DNA of 16,877 nt from Candidatus Desantisbacteria bacterium CG1_02_49_89 (GTDB lineage Bacteria; Desantisbacteria; UBA1551), in NCBI GenBank assembly GCA_001871075.1, contig MNUP01000093.1, forward strand, positions 1-16,877, read 5' to 3'. Positions 6,913 to 13,970 of the stretch are shown here, piece by piece; position 1 is the stretch's first letter, and each line of letters starts with the position of its first letter. A model generated the notes under the pieces. The model was given only the letters and a program-made list of their open reading frames with translations, was not told the origin of the DNA and did no database searches. Position numbers and translations under genes: made by a program.

Positions 6913-7685
6913 AACCAATAAAAATAAAGGCGATATACATAATATGGCTGAGAGAAATGCGCAGGATATGGCGCTTCAAAAGCGAGCTCATAGGTTCGCT
7001 TGTGATGCCGGTCATGTTCCTGGTTTTCCTGGGGCTGGGGCTCAACGGCGCCGCTGTGCCCGGCATTCCCAGGGGAGTCAGCTACATTGATTTCATAATG
7101 GCGGGCGTGATCGGGATGACGCTTCTTTTCAACAGTATGTTCGGGGGAATGGACCTTCTCTGGGAAAAGGAGATGGGATTCCTCAAAGAAGTGATGGTGT
7201 CACCCGTATCCCGGCTTTCGATCTTTATCGGGAAGGTCGTGGCAAGCTCCACCACTTCGATAATTGAAAGCGTGATGATACTGCTCCTGGGCATGCTGCT
7301 GGGATTCAAGTTCCCCGATTTCGGCAGGTTCATGCTCACCCTGATGTTCATGCTTGTGACCTCATTCACTTTCCTGGGCCTGGGGCTCGCGATCTCGTCA
7401 AGGATGAAAGACACGCAGGGTTTCCCTGTAGTTATGAATTTCGTCATATTCCCGCTCTTCTTTTTGTCAGGGGCTTTCTACCCGGTTGAGGCGCTTCCGG
7501 GGATCCTCAGGCCGCTGTGTTATTTCGACCCGCTCACCTACGGGGTTGACGGGATGCGGGCGGTGCTGATAGGAGTTTCCTCCATGCCCCCGATCCTTGA
7601 TTTCGCGGTCCTTTCGCTCTTCTGCCTTGCTATAATCCTGATCGGGGTTCACCTGTTTGAGACGGGAAGCGACATAGGGAACTGA
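6909..7685 (+). CDS. ABC-2 type transporter permease, DrrB-like
   Basis: A 258-residue inner-membrane protein with about six transmembrane segments and a short cytoplasmic N-terminus (MKPIKIKAIYIIWLREMRRIWRF, here broken up only for description of its basic, amphipathic character). The ABC-2 signature is present near the end: FFLSGAFYPVEALPG, then FDPLTYGVDGMRAVLIG. It forms the channel half of the exporter with the preceding ATPase, whose stop overlaps its start. The substrate is not evident. The large exported protein encoded 52 bp downstream may be functionally linked, but it carries its own Sec signal and so would not need this pump for export. Confidence in the family is high and in any role low. 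Confidence 0.92.
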   Translation: MKPIKIKAIYIIWLREMRRIWRFKSELIGSLVMPVMFLVFLGLGLNGAAVPGIPRGVSYIDFIMAGVIGMTLLFNSMFGGMDLLWEKEMGFLKEVMVSPVSRLSIFIGKVVASSTTSIIESVMILLLGMLLGFKFPDFGRFMLTLMFMLVTSFTFLGLGLAISSRMKDTQGFPVVMNFVIFPLFFLSGAFYPVEALPGILRPLCYFDPLTYGVDGMRAVLIGVSSMPPILDFAVLSLFCLAIILIGVHLFETGSDIGN

Positions 7686-7737
7686 ATATCGCATTGCGTT
7701 ATCTTGAATGAAATTTAATATTGAACCGGGAGGCGTG

Positions 7738-10700
7738 ATGAAACTTAGTGCCGGGATCGGTTTGCTGTGCCTGTGTTTCGCGCTGGGCGTGAAGGCGCAC
7801 GCGACAAAGATCGTAGAGCCGGAGAAGAACCCGGCCCAGAATTTCTGCACCAACGGCGGGTTTGAGGACGGGCAGGACGCTGGCAGGCCGGCGTGCTGGG
7901 ATTATTTCGGCAGGGAGTTTGAGCTCACCTCTGACGCGCATTCGGGAAATTACGCCATAATCCTGCGCGCGGAGGGCAGCAACCCGATGGGCCTTAACCG
8001 CAGGCAGGTGCCGGGCGGCACAGGGTCGATGATCACCCTGAAGAAAGGCAGGATCTCGTTCTGGTACAAGATCATTTCCTCCGAAACTAAAGGGGATAAC
8101 TTTCGTTTCTTCGCCATAGCTGTGCCTGAAAAAGGCGCTGAGCTGGGCAGGGCGCAGTTCACTTTCCCGTCCGAACACGTCGGAGACGGAAAATGGCACA
8201 GGGGGGAATTCAGCTATGATTTTTCAACCAACGAAGCCATAGCGTATATCCACGTCGCTCCCAGGATAAACGAGGGCGGCACTGCGGGAAAAGGTGAAAT
8301 AATCCTTGATGATATTGCCGTTTCCATTATAGGCCCGAAGCTGAGGATCTCGTCCTTGTCGGTTTCAAAAGCTGTTATAAAACCGGGGGATGAAGCAGAG
8401 TTGGCAGTGGGTGTTGAAAACTGCGGGGATATGCCTGCCGAAGGAATAAAGGTATCCGTGTCTACGATGCCGCAGGGCATGCGGCTTGAGCCTTCAAGCG
8501 CGCAGATCGTAGATAGCCTTGAGCCGGAAAGATCCGCGCAATTCTCCTGGAAGATAAAACCCGCAAAGGACGGAATATACGACAGGCTCACCGCTGTTGT
8601 TTCAGCGAAGGATTTCCCGAAAACAGAGATCTCGTCTCTTGTTATCGCGGGGCGGACCCCGCCCATGATCGCCGAAAAGGGAAAAGCAAGGGCGTACAAG
8701 GCAGGCGCGGACGCGGACGCGGTCCTTGAAAACGAGAGCGTAAGGCTTATCGTGGCAAAAAATATTTTCGGTTACGGGTGCGCCTCAATAGATGTGATGA
8801 CTAAAGACGGCTGGAAAAGAGCCGCGGGTTTCCCGCACCTGGGTTTCCTTGCCCTGAACGTCAAAGGCAGGGCGGAAAGATACCCGGTCTTCTGCGAAAA
8901 CTGCGAGCCGGAGGACAATCCTTCTTCAGGCAGGCTGAAGTTTTCGGGGAAACTTTATGACAGCGGGAAATGCGAGTGGAAATTTTCTTTTATATTTGAG
9001 TTGAAGGACAGATCGAAAAGGATAGAGGTTGAGTCAAAGGCATGGCCTTCCGAGGACAGGGAGCTTTTGTGTTTCCAGGGAGTGACCCTGCTTGCGGGAG
9101 AGGGAGGTTTCGGCGGCTTAAAGGACGAAGCCTGGGTCCCGGGCCTGGAATACCTCAGCTCCGAAGAGCAGTCCTCAAACAAGCTGGACGCGGTTTACCC
9201 GATAAGCGAGCGCTACGTTCCCCACCCGCACAGGATCACCATTCCCCTGCTTGCTGTAGTTAAGGACAGTATGCTTGTCAGCCTGCAATGGGATATGCTG
9301 CAGAAATGGGACGGCACAAACATCAAGCCAAGCGCCGTGTTTTCAAGCCCCAACCATCACGAGGGCCAGGACAACCACCTGATGGCGCTTTTCGTGCCTT
9401 CAGTGCCTGAGTGGGTCAATGAGAACGAGCGCGAAGCATCAAAGCCGTATAAGCTGGGGAAGAATAAGCCTGTTACCCTGAAAGCGCAGATGGTCGCGGA
9501 CTATCCCGCGAAGCTTATCAATTCCGTGGACCACTGGTTCAGCGCGTTCGGGGTGCCTGATATGCCGGAAATGCCGCGCACTTTTGAAGAGGGTATAAGG
9601 CTTTCGCTGGACGGGGAAAATTTCAGGTACGTGCCTGAGAAAAAGGGATGGTACGGAACAAGCAACAAGGCGTACGGCGCAGGTCCGAACCCGGACCTGT
9701 GCGTGTATATGTGGATCGATTCAATAAGAACGCCGGACGCGGGCAGGAAGCAGCAGCTGCGCGGCCGGGTCCTTGAAGTCGCGAAAAAATTGGGCACAGG
9801 CCGGGGTATAAACCTTTCCCTGCATCTGGGCAAAGCATATCTTGCGATGAAGGGCGAGATGTCCCGGATCCGCAGCCTACGCGCAAGCCAGAAGCCTGAC
9901 GGAGGCTGGGCATGGACGCCGCCTGACAAGCAGAAAGAGATCCTTGGCAAAAAGGGCAAAGAGGTTTCAGGCACAACAGCAAGGAACGCAAGGGATCTGA
10001 TGAGGATCGCGAGGATCACAGGGGACTCTGTTTGCCTGAGCACGGGAATGAAAGCCCTGAAGTTCCTTGAAACGGTTGACAGGATCCCAAGGGGAGGCCA
10101 GACCTGGGAAGTGCCTTTGCACACCCCTGATGTTATAGTCGCGGCTGACGCGTGCATGGCTTCTATCGACGCGTACAGGATAACCGCGGATAAACACTAT
10201 CTGGATGAGGCAAGATACTGGGCGTATACCGGCATCCCTTTCTTCTATATGTGGAAACTGCCTGAAAGGCCGATAATGCTTTACGCGTCGATCCCGGTGC
10301 TGGGAGCAACGATGTATGTCGGTTCCTGGTTCGGCCAGCCTGTCCAGTGGTGCGGGATAGCGCATATTTATCCTCTTCTGCACCTTGCGAAATACGACAA
10401 TTCGCTTCCGTGGCGCAAGCTTGCGGAAGGGATGACAATATGCTCGATGCAGCAGCAGTTCACGATGGACCTGCGGATGTATCCTGATAAGAAAGACACC
10501 CCGGACAGCAAATTATACTGGGATTACCGTAAGGGCATCGAGGATAACGTGGGCCTGTACCCGGATAACTTCGCGCTTGTGAACGGAAAACAGGTGTGCT
10601 GGGAATACATGATCTCGCCAAACACGCACTACCCCCTGACCCGGTGCATCTACAATTTCCTGGGCGTGGAACCTGAAGCCCAGACAGAGATTTTGCGCTC

Positions 10701-11022
10701 AGGCGATGCAAGGGTCCATATTACAACAGTCGCGAAGATTACAAAGGCTGAATTGGCCGGGGGCAAAATATCGGTTGATCTGCAGTTCTTCCCGGAAGAA
10801 ATCTGCCAGGGCATCGTATGCGGTATCTCCAGGCCTGCAAAAGTAACGAAGAACGGGACAGAGATCCCGTTCTTCGAGGCAATTGACGATCCGGCAGAGG
10901 GCTGGGAATTCCATACCAGGTCAGCGGATTCTCAGGAAGGTTTTCTGGTCTGGAAGATCACGCATTCCAGATCCGACAAACTTGAGATTTCCGGTTCTTC
11001 CGTATTGCCCGTCGGTAAATAG
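7738..11022 (+). CDS. Large exported multidomain protein, possibly carbohydrate-active
   Basis: A 1094-residue protein I do not recognise. ATG 7738 is chosen because GGGAGG (7728-7733) precedes it and it opens a good signal peptide (MKLSAGIGLLCLCFALGVKA, residues 1-20); ATG 7708 would put ten polar residues in front. From sequence character: residues ~30-200 look like a jelly-roll carbohydrate-binding-type module (NGGFEDG ... ILDDIAV); ~205-305 resemble a CARDB/NEW3-type beta domain (VKPGDEAELAVGVENCGD-like pattern); ~325-560 are beta-rich; ~610-985 are helical with QKPDGGWAW near 718, reminiscent of alpha/alpha-toroid enzymes; the tail is again beta. Super-sandwich plus toroid is the plan of several glycoside hydrolase and polysaccharide lyase families, hence the guess; no catalytic residues are identified. 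It follows the ABC genes by 52 bp. Confidence 0.8.
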   Translation: MKLSAGIGLLCLCFALGVKAHATKIVEPEKNPAQNFCTNGGFEDGQDAGRPACWDYFGREFELTSDAHSGNYAIILRAEGSNPMGLNRRQVPGGTGSMITLKKGRISFWYKIISSETKGDNFRFFAIAVPEKGAELGRAQFTFPSEHVGDGKWHRGEFSYDFSTNEAIAYIHVAPRINEGGTAGKGEIILDDIAVSIIGPKLRISSLSVSKAVIKPGDEAELAVGVENCGDMPAEGIKVSVSTMPQGMRLEPSSAQIVDSLEPERSAQFSWKIKPAKDGIYDRLTAVVSAKDFPKTEISSLVIAGRTPPMIAEKGKARAYKAGADADAVLENESVRLIVAKNIFGYGCASIDVMTKDGWKRAAGFPHLGFLALNVKGRAERYPVFCENCEPEDNPSSGRLKFSGKLYDSGKCEWKFSFIFELKDRSKRIEVESKAWPSEDRELLCFQGVTLLAGEGGFGGLKDEAWVPGLEYLSSEEQSSNKLDAVYPISERYVPHPHRITIPLLAVVKDSMLVSLQWDMLQKWDGTNIKPSAVFSSPNHHEGQDNHLMALFVPSVPEWVNENEREASKPYKLGKNKPVTLKAQMVADYPAKLINSVDHWFSAFGVPDMPEMPRTFEEGIRLSLDGENFRYVPEKKGWYGTSNKAYGAGPNPDLCVYMWIDSIRTPDAGRKQQLRGRVLEVAKKLGTGRGINLSLHLGKAYLAMKGEMSRIRSLRASQKPDGGWAWTPPDKQKEILGKKGKEVSGTTARNARDLMRIARITGDSVCLSTGMKALKFLETVDRIPRGGQTWEVPLHTPDVIVAADACMASIDAYRITADKHYLDEARYWAYTGIPFFYMWKLPERPIMLYASIPVLGATMYVGSWFGQPVQWCGIAHIYPLLHLAKYDNSLPWRKLAEGMTICSMQQQFTMDLRMYPDKKDTPDSKLYWDYRKGIEDNVGLYPDNFALVNGKQVCWEYMISPNTHYPLTRCIYNFLGVEPEAQTEILRSGDARVHITTVAKITKAELAGGKISVDLQFFPEEICQGIVCGISRPAKVTKNGTEIPFFEAIDDPAEGWEFHTRSADSQEGFLVWKITHSRSDKLEISGSSVLPVGK

Positions 11023-11034
11023 TAATCTATATTT

Positions 11035-11080
11035 CCTCTCCCCTTGCTTGCCCGCCAATATTGGTGGAGGGTGGGAGAGG
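11035..11080. repeat. Nested inverted repeat CCTCTCCC / GGGAGAGG
   Basis: CCTCTCCC at 11035-11042 and GGGAGAGG at 11073-11080 enclose the palindrome CCAATATTGG at 11055-11064. There is no T-run, so it is unlikely to be a standard terminator for the upstream gene. It is the first of five palindromic elements in the gene-free stretch 11023-11414. Confidence 0.6.
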
Positions 11081-11127
11081 ATTAAGGTGAGGGGATACTT
11101 AATAGGGTAAGATTTCGCCCGTGTTTT

Positions 11128-11153
11128 GTAGCGGTCCCGATTTATCGGGACAT
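11128..11153 (+). repeat. Palindromic intergenic repeat, copy 2 (intact)
   Basis: GTAGCGGT followed by the perfect 18-bp palindrome GTCCCGATTTATCGGGAC (11134-11151). It is the intact version of the element at 593-617. Confidence 0.8.
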
Positions 11154-11190
11154 CTTTCGTGGGTTGCTGGCTGTGTTTGTTTTCGTAACT

Positions 11191-11206
11191 CAGGGCTTCA
11201 GCCCTG
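11191..11206. repeat. Palindrome CAGGGCTTCAGCCCTG
   Basis: A 7-bp-arm perfect inverted repeat with centre TC. Its build (arms ending AGGGCT/AGCCCT) parallels the neighbouring AAGGCT/AGCCTT palindrome at 11244-11261, so the two are probably related elements. Confidence 0.65.
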
Positions 11207-11236
11207 AATGTTTCAAATAGGGTTTTAATTTATCTT

Positions 11237-11263
11237 TCGTAGGGCAAGGCTTTAGCCTTGCGA
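11237..11263 (+). repeat. 27-bp palindromic repeat around GCAAGGCTTTAGCCTTGC, copy 1
   Basis: The stretch holds the palindrome GCAAGGCTTTAGCCTTGC (11244-11261) preceded by TCGTAGG. Its reverse complement matches 15958-15984 at 26 of 27 positions, the only change being in the hairpin centre. Confidence 0.85.
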
Positions 11264-11272
11264 TATTTCCTT

Positions 11273-11382
11273 GACCCCTGCTACTCCGACCCCTATAGCC
11301 CCGATAAATCGGGGCTTAACATAGGGGCCTGCGAGCCAGAGCTGGGTCGATGGCTCTACGGTCGGAGTAAGCTGCTGGGGTC
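11273..11382. repeat. 110-bp imperfect inverted-repeat element
   Basis: The outer arms are GACCCCTGCTACTCCGACC (11273-11291) and, at 11360-11382, GGTCGGAGTA then GCTGCTGGGGTC with a few extra bases. Inside, CCCCTAT (from 11290) and ATAGGGG enclose AGCCCCGATAAATCGGGGCT (11297-11316 region), and GAGCC/GGCTC form another small stem near 11333-11356. The whole could fold as a branched RNA or DNA structure. No open frame or transposase is present; a MITE-like or REP-like element is the best guess. Confidence 0.6.
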
Positions 11383-11414
11383 TTCGTCTCCGGGATCGAA
11401 TGGTAGCTTTTTCC

Positions 11415-11443
11415 TTGACAAATTCGAACATCTATGTTATACT
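11415..11443 (+). promoter_or_regulatory. Promoter of the toxin-antitoxin operon
   Basis: TTGACA at 11415-11420, a 17-bp spacer and TATACT at 11438-11443. The antitoxin ATG lies about 48 nt downstream of the -10. Confidence 0.85.
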
Positions 11444-11474
11444 ATTAAACAGTTGGAAAGTTAAACTATCAAAC
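11441..11474 (+). promoter_or_regulatory. Candidate operator: direct repeat ACTATYAAAC
   Basis: ACTATTAAAC at 11441-11450 overlaps the -10, and ACTATCAAAC at 11465-11474 lies in the leader, 24 bp away. Antitoxins with AbrB folds often repress their own promoter, so this placement suits an operator. That is inference; no binding data exist here. Confidence 0.4.
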
Positions 11475-11491
11475 ATAACAGGAGATGAACT

Positions 11492-11770
11492 ATGGACACA
11501 GAAGTAGTCAGGATAAAAACCAAATACCAGATCGTGATCCCTGTCGCTCTGAGGAAAAAGCTGTCATTTAAAATAGGCGATCTTTTGGAAGCAAGGGTCA
11601 AGGGGGATGAAGTTCTTTTAAAACCCGTAAAAACAATTTCAAAGGACCAGGCGTGGTTCTGGACAGAACGCTGGCAGAAAATGGAAAAAGAGGCGCAGGA
11701 GGACATTGATGCCGGCAGAGTGGAAGAATTTAATAATATTGATGACCTTATAAAGGCTCTGAAAAAATGA
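11492..11770 (+). CDS. AbrB/MazE-type antitoxin
   Basis: A 92-residue protein. Residues 1-46 form a swapped-hairpin AbrB/SpoVT DNA-binding domain (VVRIKTKYQIVIPVALRKKL then FKIGDLLEARVKGDEVLLKP). The remaining half is charged and helical (WFWTERWQKMEKEAQEDIDAG to the end, written here in pieces), as expected of the toxin-binding tail of an antitoxin. It has a clear promoter and GGAGATG at 11481-11487 in front of ATG 11492. The toxin start overlaps its stop by 4 nt (ATGA), the typical coupling of type II modules. Expected role: neutralise the toxin by direct binding and repress the operon. AbrB-fold antitoxins are best known with MazF or PIN toxins; here the partner looks like RelE. Confidence 0.85.
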   Translation: MDTEVVRIKTKYQIVIPVALRKKLSFKIGDLLEARVKGDEVLLKPVKTISKDQAWFWTERWQKMEKEAQEDIDAGRVEEFNNIDDLIKALKK

Positions 11771-12027
11771 GATTTATCTTTACGAAGAAATTCAGAAAAT
11801 GCTATGAGCCGCTGCCCGCGGAAATACAGGAAACAACTAAGGAAAAATTGCGCCTTCTGGTACAGAATCCCCGCCACCCTTCTTTGAGGGTTAAGAAAAT
11901 GCAGGGGGCCAAAGGTATCTGGGATGCAAGCGTCACGATGGATTACCGGCTGACATTTGAAATGGCGGCTGATAAATTAATTTTAAGAGCCATCGGCAAA
12001 CACGACGAAACTCTCAAAAATCCTTAA
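11767..12027 (+). CDS. RelE/ParE-superfamily toxin
   Basis: An 86-residue protein of the RelE-like fold: N-terminal strand and helix FIFTKKFRKCYEPLPAEIQ, a long helix with LRLLVQNPRHPSLRVKKM, then the strands IWDASVTMDYRLTFEM and LILRAIGKHDETL. The KHD near the C-terminus and the DYR pair are where RelE-family mRNA interferases usually place basic and catalytic residues, so ribosome-dependent mRNA cleavage is likely. A ParE-type gyrase poison is the alternative, as the fold does not separate them. It overlaps the antitoxin gene by 4 nt and shares its promoter. The frame is intact, so the module could be functional. Confidence 0.83.
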   Translation: MRFIFTKKFRKCYEPLPAEIQETTKEKLRLLVQNPRHPSLRVKKMQGAKGIWDASVTMDYRLTFEMAADKLILRAIGKHDETLKNP

Positions 12028-12338
12028 GATTGATAAGATGTAAATAAATAAAAACCTTTTTCTTGTCCCATTGATCTTTCGCCCGCCCCGATGTCCATCG
12101 GGGCGGATAGGGCAGACCTTTTCGAAGACCCCCGCCAAATGCCCGGTTGTTTAAAATTAGTTTACGCTTTACCCCCCCCCACCCCCACAGGCAGAAATAC
12201 CCACTGGAATAGGCCCAGAACTGCACCAGTAGGGGTTCTATGGCGTTCTGGGGCGAGTTCTCCCTATATATAAACATCTATCAAGCCTAATAGAGAAATT
12301 CAACCGTGCTTGTCTGGGTGTATTATTCGGTAAATTGC
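12028..12338. other. Gene-free stretch with hairpin and C-run
   Basis: No credible gene is visible. CCGCCCCGAT and ATCGGGGCGG (12083-12106) form a GC-rich hairpin. A C9-A-C5 tract lies at 12172-12186. The stretch 12187-12275 is GC-rich relative to the AT-rich DNA that follows and is open in two frames, but without a Shine-Dalgarno or family resemblance. It may be a decayed or interspersed element. Confidence 0.5.
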
Positions 12339-12366
12339 TTGATTTTAAAGGGAATTGTGGTATAAT
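12339..12366 (+). promoter_or_regulatory. Upstream promoter-like site before the ATPase
   Basis: TTGATT at 12339-12344, a 16-bp spacer and TATAAT at 12361-12366 with an extended -10 TGG. It would give a leader of about 140 nt running through the four palindromic boxes. Confidence 0.5.
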
Positions 12367-12380
12367 CAAAGTCAGGTCAA

Positions 12381-12454
12381 TATTATAAACTATTTATGGT
12401 TTATAAAACTTAATCTGCAATATTTAGTTTATAAACCTTTTTAAGTTTATAAAC
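12381..12454. promoter_or_regulatory. Four GTTTATAAAC-type boxes, candidate operators
   Basis: Boxes start at 12381 (TATTATAAAC, 8 of 10), 12399 (GTTTATAAA then AC with one extra A), 12427 (perfect) and 12445 (perfect). Start-to-start distances are 18, 28 and 18 bp, i.e. two pairs with the same inner spacing. The last box ends 8 bp before the -35 of the proximal promoter. The arrangement suits a dimeric regulator; the downstream ATPase has a C-terminal winged helix and could be that regulator (inference). Confidence 0.6.
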
Positions 12455-12462
12455 TTTTATGC

Positions 12463-12491
12463 TTGACTTTTAATTTATAATATGATATAAT
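12463..12491 (+). promoter_or_regulatory. Proximal promoter of the ATPase gene
   Basis: TTGACT at 12463-12468, a 17-bp spacer and TATAAT at 12486-12491 with TG at 12483-12484. GGGAGG at 12503-12508 is placed 5 nt before ATG 12514, so the leader is only about 15 nt. Confidence 0.8.
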
Positions 12492-12513
12492 AAAAGCGTA
12501 AAGGGAGGTCTTT

Positions 12514-13782
12514 ATGCAAATATGGGAAAAAATGGGTTTCAGAGATAATCCGTATGATAAGGATAGCCTGGAAGTAAGCGAACAAGGTTCCAATCTTTTT
12601 ATAGACCGAGATTCGGAAAGCAAATATTTCCAGACAGTGCTTTCGTCCGCAAGCGGCGGATTAGTAATGGTCGAGGGTGACGTGGGTGTCGGAAAGACAA
12701 GTTTCATAAATATCCAGCAATACCAAAGTCTTAAGAAGAAAGATGACATGCCGTATCTGCTTCCGTGTTTTGAAACAGTCGAGATCTGCGAGCCGATTGA
12801 TACTTTCCAAATCCTGCTTTCTGTTTTGTCGCACTGTTTCCAAGCATTGGAGAGCATTTTAAAGGACGAGATAAAAAAGGATGATAGGCTCAACGAGATT
12901 TCTCGTCTAATTGGGCAGTCTATCCTGTCTTCCCTTTCCTGGCAGGCAGGCGTTAGTATACCGGGTGGCGCAGGCGGATCAGTCGGATTAGGAAGTACTA
13001 AAACACAAACAGTGCCTGCGGGAGTGTCTGCCCAGATACTTATCAATGCATTAGACAATATGCAAAAGATAATAAGGGAGAAATATGGATTTGAGGGAGT
13101 TTACGTGCTCTTAAATAATTTAAACGTAATATCCGATTCTGGAATAGTAGCGCTTTTTGACCGTATGCGCGACATTTTCGTGAAAAGAAAAAATTTCTGG
13201 TGGATTTTGTTAGCCAGGAAAGGGATATTTTCAATGATGGAAAGAGAAAGTAGCCGCGCAAGTGAAATGTTCAACGGAGAACCCATAGTATTGGCACCTC
13301 TTCCCTGGCCCGAAATAGAAAGGGCAATAGACCTTAGAATAAAATATTTCCGTACAAGAGAGGACGCTGAACCGCCCGTACCAATAGAGATAGTCCATCT
13401 TTTATATGATATTTCCAAGGGAGAAATAAGGTATATCTTTAAAAGGATAACGGATTTAGTTATAAATTTTAAATCTAAATACCCGTCGACTGGAGCCATA
13501 AACTATGATGAGGCATTACTTACCCTGCGTCAATTAGCAGCGGAAAGGCTTAAAGAGCAGAGGTCTTTGTCAAAAACCGACTGGGTCGTGTTGGAAAAGA
13601 TGGCGGATGCAGGCGAGTTCAGGCCTAAAGACTTCCAATGGTTTGGTTTGAAAAGTGCCCAATCCTTGAACAAATACATACAAAAATTCCTGGAGCTAAA
13701 TTTACTTTATAGATTTGAGGAAGGGAAAGCATCCATCTACCGTTGTGCTGGAGACGTGAAACTATATTATCAAAAAAAGTAA
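12514..13782 (+). CDS. Orphan AAA/STAND-like P-loop ATPase with C-terminal winged helix
   Basis: A 422-residue protein. The N-terminal MGFRDNPYD motif resembles the start of ExeA/TniB/Orc-like ATPases. Walker A is GDVGVGKTS at 55-63. The expected Walker B strand reads VYVLLNNLN (197-204), with Asn-Asn in place of acidic residues, so hydrolysis may be weak or the base may lie elsewhere. WWILLARKG (229-237) suits a sensor-1 strand and GEIRYIFKR (303-311) a sensor-2 Arg. Residues ~345-415 look like a winged helix (SLSKTDWVVLEKM ... QSLNKYIQKFLELNLLYRFE). A Gly-rich hydrophobic insert (146-171) is unusual. The gene stands alone, with its own promoters and palindromic boxes, and is more AT-rich than its neighbours, suggesting transfer. 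A DNA-binding regulatory or defence switch is possible; its function is unknown. Confidence 0.8.
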   Translation: MQIWEKMGFRDNPYDKDSLEVSEQGSNLFIDRDSESKYFQTVLSSASGGLVMVEGDVGVGKTSFINIQQYQSLKKKDDMPYLLPCFETVEICEPIDTFQILLSVLSHCFQALESILKDEIKKDDRLNEISRLIGQSILSSLSWQAGVSIPGGAGGSVGLGSTKTQTVPAGVSAQILINALDNMQKIIREKYGFEGVYVLLNNLNVISDSGIVALFDRMRDIFVKRKNFWWILLARKGIFSMMERESSRASEMFNGEPIVLAPLPWPEIERAIDLRIKYFRTREDAEPPVPIEIVHLLYDISKGEIRYIFKRITDLVINFKSKYPSTGAINYDEALLTLRQLAAERLKEQRSLSKTDWVVLEKMADAGEFRPKDFQWFGLKSAQSLNKYIQKFLELNLLYRFEEGKASIYRCAGDVKLYYQKK

Positions 13783-13801
13783 ATAAAGGGGACGGTTCTA
13801 T

Positions 13802-13891
13802 TTTTCTAACCAAAAGCAGAATTTCAATAAATTCCCGGATGAGTTCGGCTGGTGGGAAAAAAGAATCAGGTATAAAGAAGCAAAAGGATAA
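13802..13891 (+). pseudogene. Possible 3' remnant of a gene
   Basis: Reading from 13802 gives an open stretch ending FNKFPDEFGWWEKRIRYKEAKG, split here as FNKFPDEFGWW and EKRIRYKEAKG, then TAA at 13889. It has protein-like composition but no start codon or family assignment. It follows an AAGGGGACGGTTCTATTTTT-like sequence (from 13787) that I associate with transposon-derived repeats in environmental genomes. It may equally be chance. Confidence 0.25.
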
Positions 13892-13913
13892 GCGAAATCC
13901 TGTCGGACAATAA

Positions 13914-13927
13914 AAGTAATTTTACTT
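13914..13927. repeat. Palindrome AAGTAATTTTACTT upstream of the EamA gene
   Basis: A perfect 6-bp-arm inverted repeat with centre TT, 44 bp before the ATG. It could be an operator; nothing else supports that. Confidence 0.35.
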
Positions 13928-13970
13928 ACTTCCGTTAAATATTTTTACTTAAATTAAAAAGGTGGGAAAG

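Noticed and set aside
9501-10157. 218-codon minus-strand frame
   Set aside because: It is a codon-bias shadow inside the 1094-aa protein gene; its Ser/Pro/Arg-rich composition is typical of antisense frames.
11311-11382. Integron attC-like site (GCTTAAC core inside an inverted repeat)
   Set aside because: No matching GTTRRRY core at the other end and no integrase; the palindrome family explains it better.
11273-11382. tRNA-like gene in the branched inverted repeat
   Set aside because: No T-loop consensus, anticodon arm or acceptor stem of proper size.
12014-12277. Minus-strand 87-codon and plus-strand 60-codon frames in the gap after the toxin gene
   Set aside because: Low-complexity Gly/Pro/Trp-rich translations over a C-run and a hairpin, with no ribosome site; probably non-coding.
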